Under the pieces are notes generated by a model. The model was not told where the DNA came from and ran no database searches. It was given only the letters and a program-made list of their open reading frames with translations. A program made the translations under genes and the position numbers. 64,000 nucleotides of DNA from Prostheceraeus crozeri (lineage: Eukaryota > Platyhelminthes > Polycladida > Euryleptidae): positions 496,001 through 560,000 of the forward strand of contig CAJQUW010001446.1 in the NCBI GenBank assembly GCA_907163375.1, written 5' to 3'. Of the stretch, positions 63,157 to 64,000 are shown piece after piece (positions within the stretch are counted from its first letter, which is position 1; every line of letters starts with the position of its first letter).

Positions 63157-63981
63157 ATGGATAAAATTAGAGCTGATAATTTTAAAAGAATAAAACAATT
63201 AGAAGAGTTAATAAAACAAAGAAATATTATGAAAGAAAATCATCTTCAACATAGAATTATAAAAGCTGGTATTCAATCTGATATGTTTGAAAAAATGCAG
63301 CAAACCGAGCAAGTAAAAACTGATTTTGAAAAAACTATGGAACCATTTAAAACTCTTGAAAAAGAAAGTACAAATAATGATAAACAAATTGATATAACAG
63401 ATCCAGAGCACAAAACTATATTAGATGACTATGGATTACTAGAATCAAACATTAATAAGAAATTACCAAAATCTATGCAATTTGAACATTCTATTTCATT
63501 TATAGATGGAAAAACAATACCTAGATTTTATCTCGGTCAAAAAGAAATATTTCCACAACCTTTTCGAGGTATAATTTTTTCACCAGATAGATCTCCTTTT
63601 AATTTAGATAGAAATTTTGTTGATCTTTTAAGAGGAGCAGATTTAAATAATTATGCTGTAGAAGATCTCATAAAATATAAAGCTATGTTAGACAGAGTTG
63701 GTGCAGTAAAATCTCTTAGACGTTATAAACAATTAGAAAATTTATTATCAACGGGAGTTAAAGTAGGGAAAGGTTTATCTGAAAAACAGAAAACAGAAAC
63801 AACCATATTTTTACCAGATGATCCACAAGAATTACTAAATAGATTAAATATTTTAATATCTGCAATAAAAGAAGGACATAATTCTAGTTTCAATGAAATT
63901 CATGCTATATTGAAAAGACTGTTAGAAAAGAAGATTCTAAATGAAGAGGATTATAAAAGTATAACGAACCGAATGTTCTAG
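63157..63981 (+). CDS. Frame D: 274-residue coiled-coil protein of an uncharacterised element family
   Basis: Start chosen at MDKIRADNFKRIKQLEELIK; an ATG at 63103 would add 18 residues. Residues 1-65 form a long charged coiled coil. The middle part contains FYLGQKEIFPQPFRGIIF and LLRGADLNNYAVEDLIKYKA. The C-terminal 60 residues include IFLPDDPQELLNRLNILISA and NEIHAILKRLLEKKIL. These two blocks ('T.GLW.LI....P..YT..DL..YK' and 'LP.DP..L..RL.LL.AS...GN....NEI..I...L....II') recall repeated uncharacterised proteins in aphid, hydra and coral mobile elements; that comes from memory, not a search. The last five codons and stop lie in the inverted repeat shared with the left end. Confidence 0.65.
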   Translation: MDKIRADNFKRIKQLEELIKQRNIMKENHLQHRIIKAGIQSDMFEKMQQTEQVKTDFEKTMEPFKTLEKESTNNDKQIDITDPEHKTILDDYGLLESNINKKLPKSMQFEHSISFIDGKTIPRFYLGQKEIFPQPFRGIIFSPDRSPFNLDRNFVDLLRGADLNNYAVEDLIKYKAMLDRVGAVKSLRRYKQLENLLSTGVKVGKGLSEKQKTETTIFLPDDPQELLNRLNILISAIKEGHNSSFNEIHAILKRLLEKKILNEEDYKSITNRMF

Positions 63982-63993
63982 GGCTTCGCCCGA
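63965..63993. repeat. Inverted copy of the left repeat, overlapping the stop of frame D
   Basis: These 29 bp are the reverse complement of 60042-60070 with one mismatch, including the perfect 16-bp core CTAGGGCTTCGCCCGA. The TAG of the core serves as the stop codon of frame D. It suggests that the right repeat region of the element begins here and continues past the window. Confidence 0.88.
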
Positions 63994-64000
63994 ACCGGAC

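Larger units (their letters stand above)
59839..64000 (+). mobile_element. Uncharacterised compact mobile or virus-like element, right end outside the window
   Basis: The left edge is set by a hairpin starting AGTGTGACATCCGGCGC. It is followed by about 450 bp of repeats with GGGCGAAGCCC words and then by tightly packed, intronless, A-rich reading frames, unlike everything else in the window. Frames A (60671), B (62164), C (62340) and D (63157) are all on the + strand; B and C overlap, and C and D are close. An inverted copy of the left repeat overlaps the stop of D, suggesting that the right terminal region begins there. No polymerase, integrase, transposase, packaging ATPase or capsid is recognised. 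C and D resemble, in my memory, uncharacterised proteins of invertebrate mobile or Polinton-like elements. What is visible looks whole and young. Family is unassigned. Confidence 0.6.

Noticed and set aside
59840-64000. Parvovirus-like genome, because of the terminal hairpin and short size
   Set aside because: No frame shows a superfamily 3 helicase/NS1 motif or a recognisable parvoviral capsid, so the hairpin alone is not enough.

Overview
This is AT-rich DNA from an animal nuclear genome. The only clear host gene is a split, spliced two-pore-domain potassium channel (K2P, TWIK/KCNK1-like) on the + strand, with introns of several to more than ten kilobases. Most other recognisable sequence is transposon. 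Frequent 'taggcct' and 'tacatgta' words and the mix of transposon families suggest a marine invertebrate, possibly an echinoderm or another deuterostome. That is an impression, not a proof. There are no operons, ribosome binding sites or bacterial-type genes.

Layout, left to right. 1-9 kb: a Tigger/pogo element (2166-3796), perhaps inside an older hAT copy, then a CR1/L2-type LINE tail and tRNA-related SINE traces. 9.5-16.2 kb: a 5.65-kb hAT-type element whose left target-site duplication was later split by a TA-inserting MITE. 16.8-25.5 kb: an RTE-like LINE scrap, a nearly complete Tc1 element with two stop codons in its transposase, and a mariner with unusually long terminal inverted repeats. 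27.1-30.9 kb: a 3.8-kb element with CACTG ends and CCTAAAGC repeats.

31.2-44.3 kb: three coding exons of the K2P channel, from the first pore GYG motif to the stop codon. The exon for the N-terminus, M1 and the first half of pore 1 is not in the window. The 10.2-kb intron holds a LINE tail, a KDZ-type transposase relic and a 928-bp hAT with a perfect 8-bp target duplication. 44.3-49.7 kb is quiet.

49.8-57.2 kb: a 7.4-kb element with CACTC ends, a TACA target duplication and many AACG-type subterminal repeats. It contains a Penelope-like fragment, a palindrome, a GCCGA-rich patch, a spliced-looking exon and a 57-bp minisatellite. 57.6-59.2 kb: a broken piggyBac transposase.

59.8-64.0 kb: the most unusual part. 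A very AT-rich block starts with a 16-bp-stem hairpin and a cluster of GGGCGAAGCCC repeats. It carries four compact intronless reading frames, including a membrane-hairpin protein and a coiled-coil protein, a 150-bp tandem array, and an inverted copy of the left repeat that overlaps the last stop codon. None of the four proteins is a recognisable polymerase, integrase, transposase or capsid. The block looks like one end, or nearly all, of an uncharacterised mobile or virus-like element whose right end lies beyond the window.
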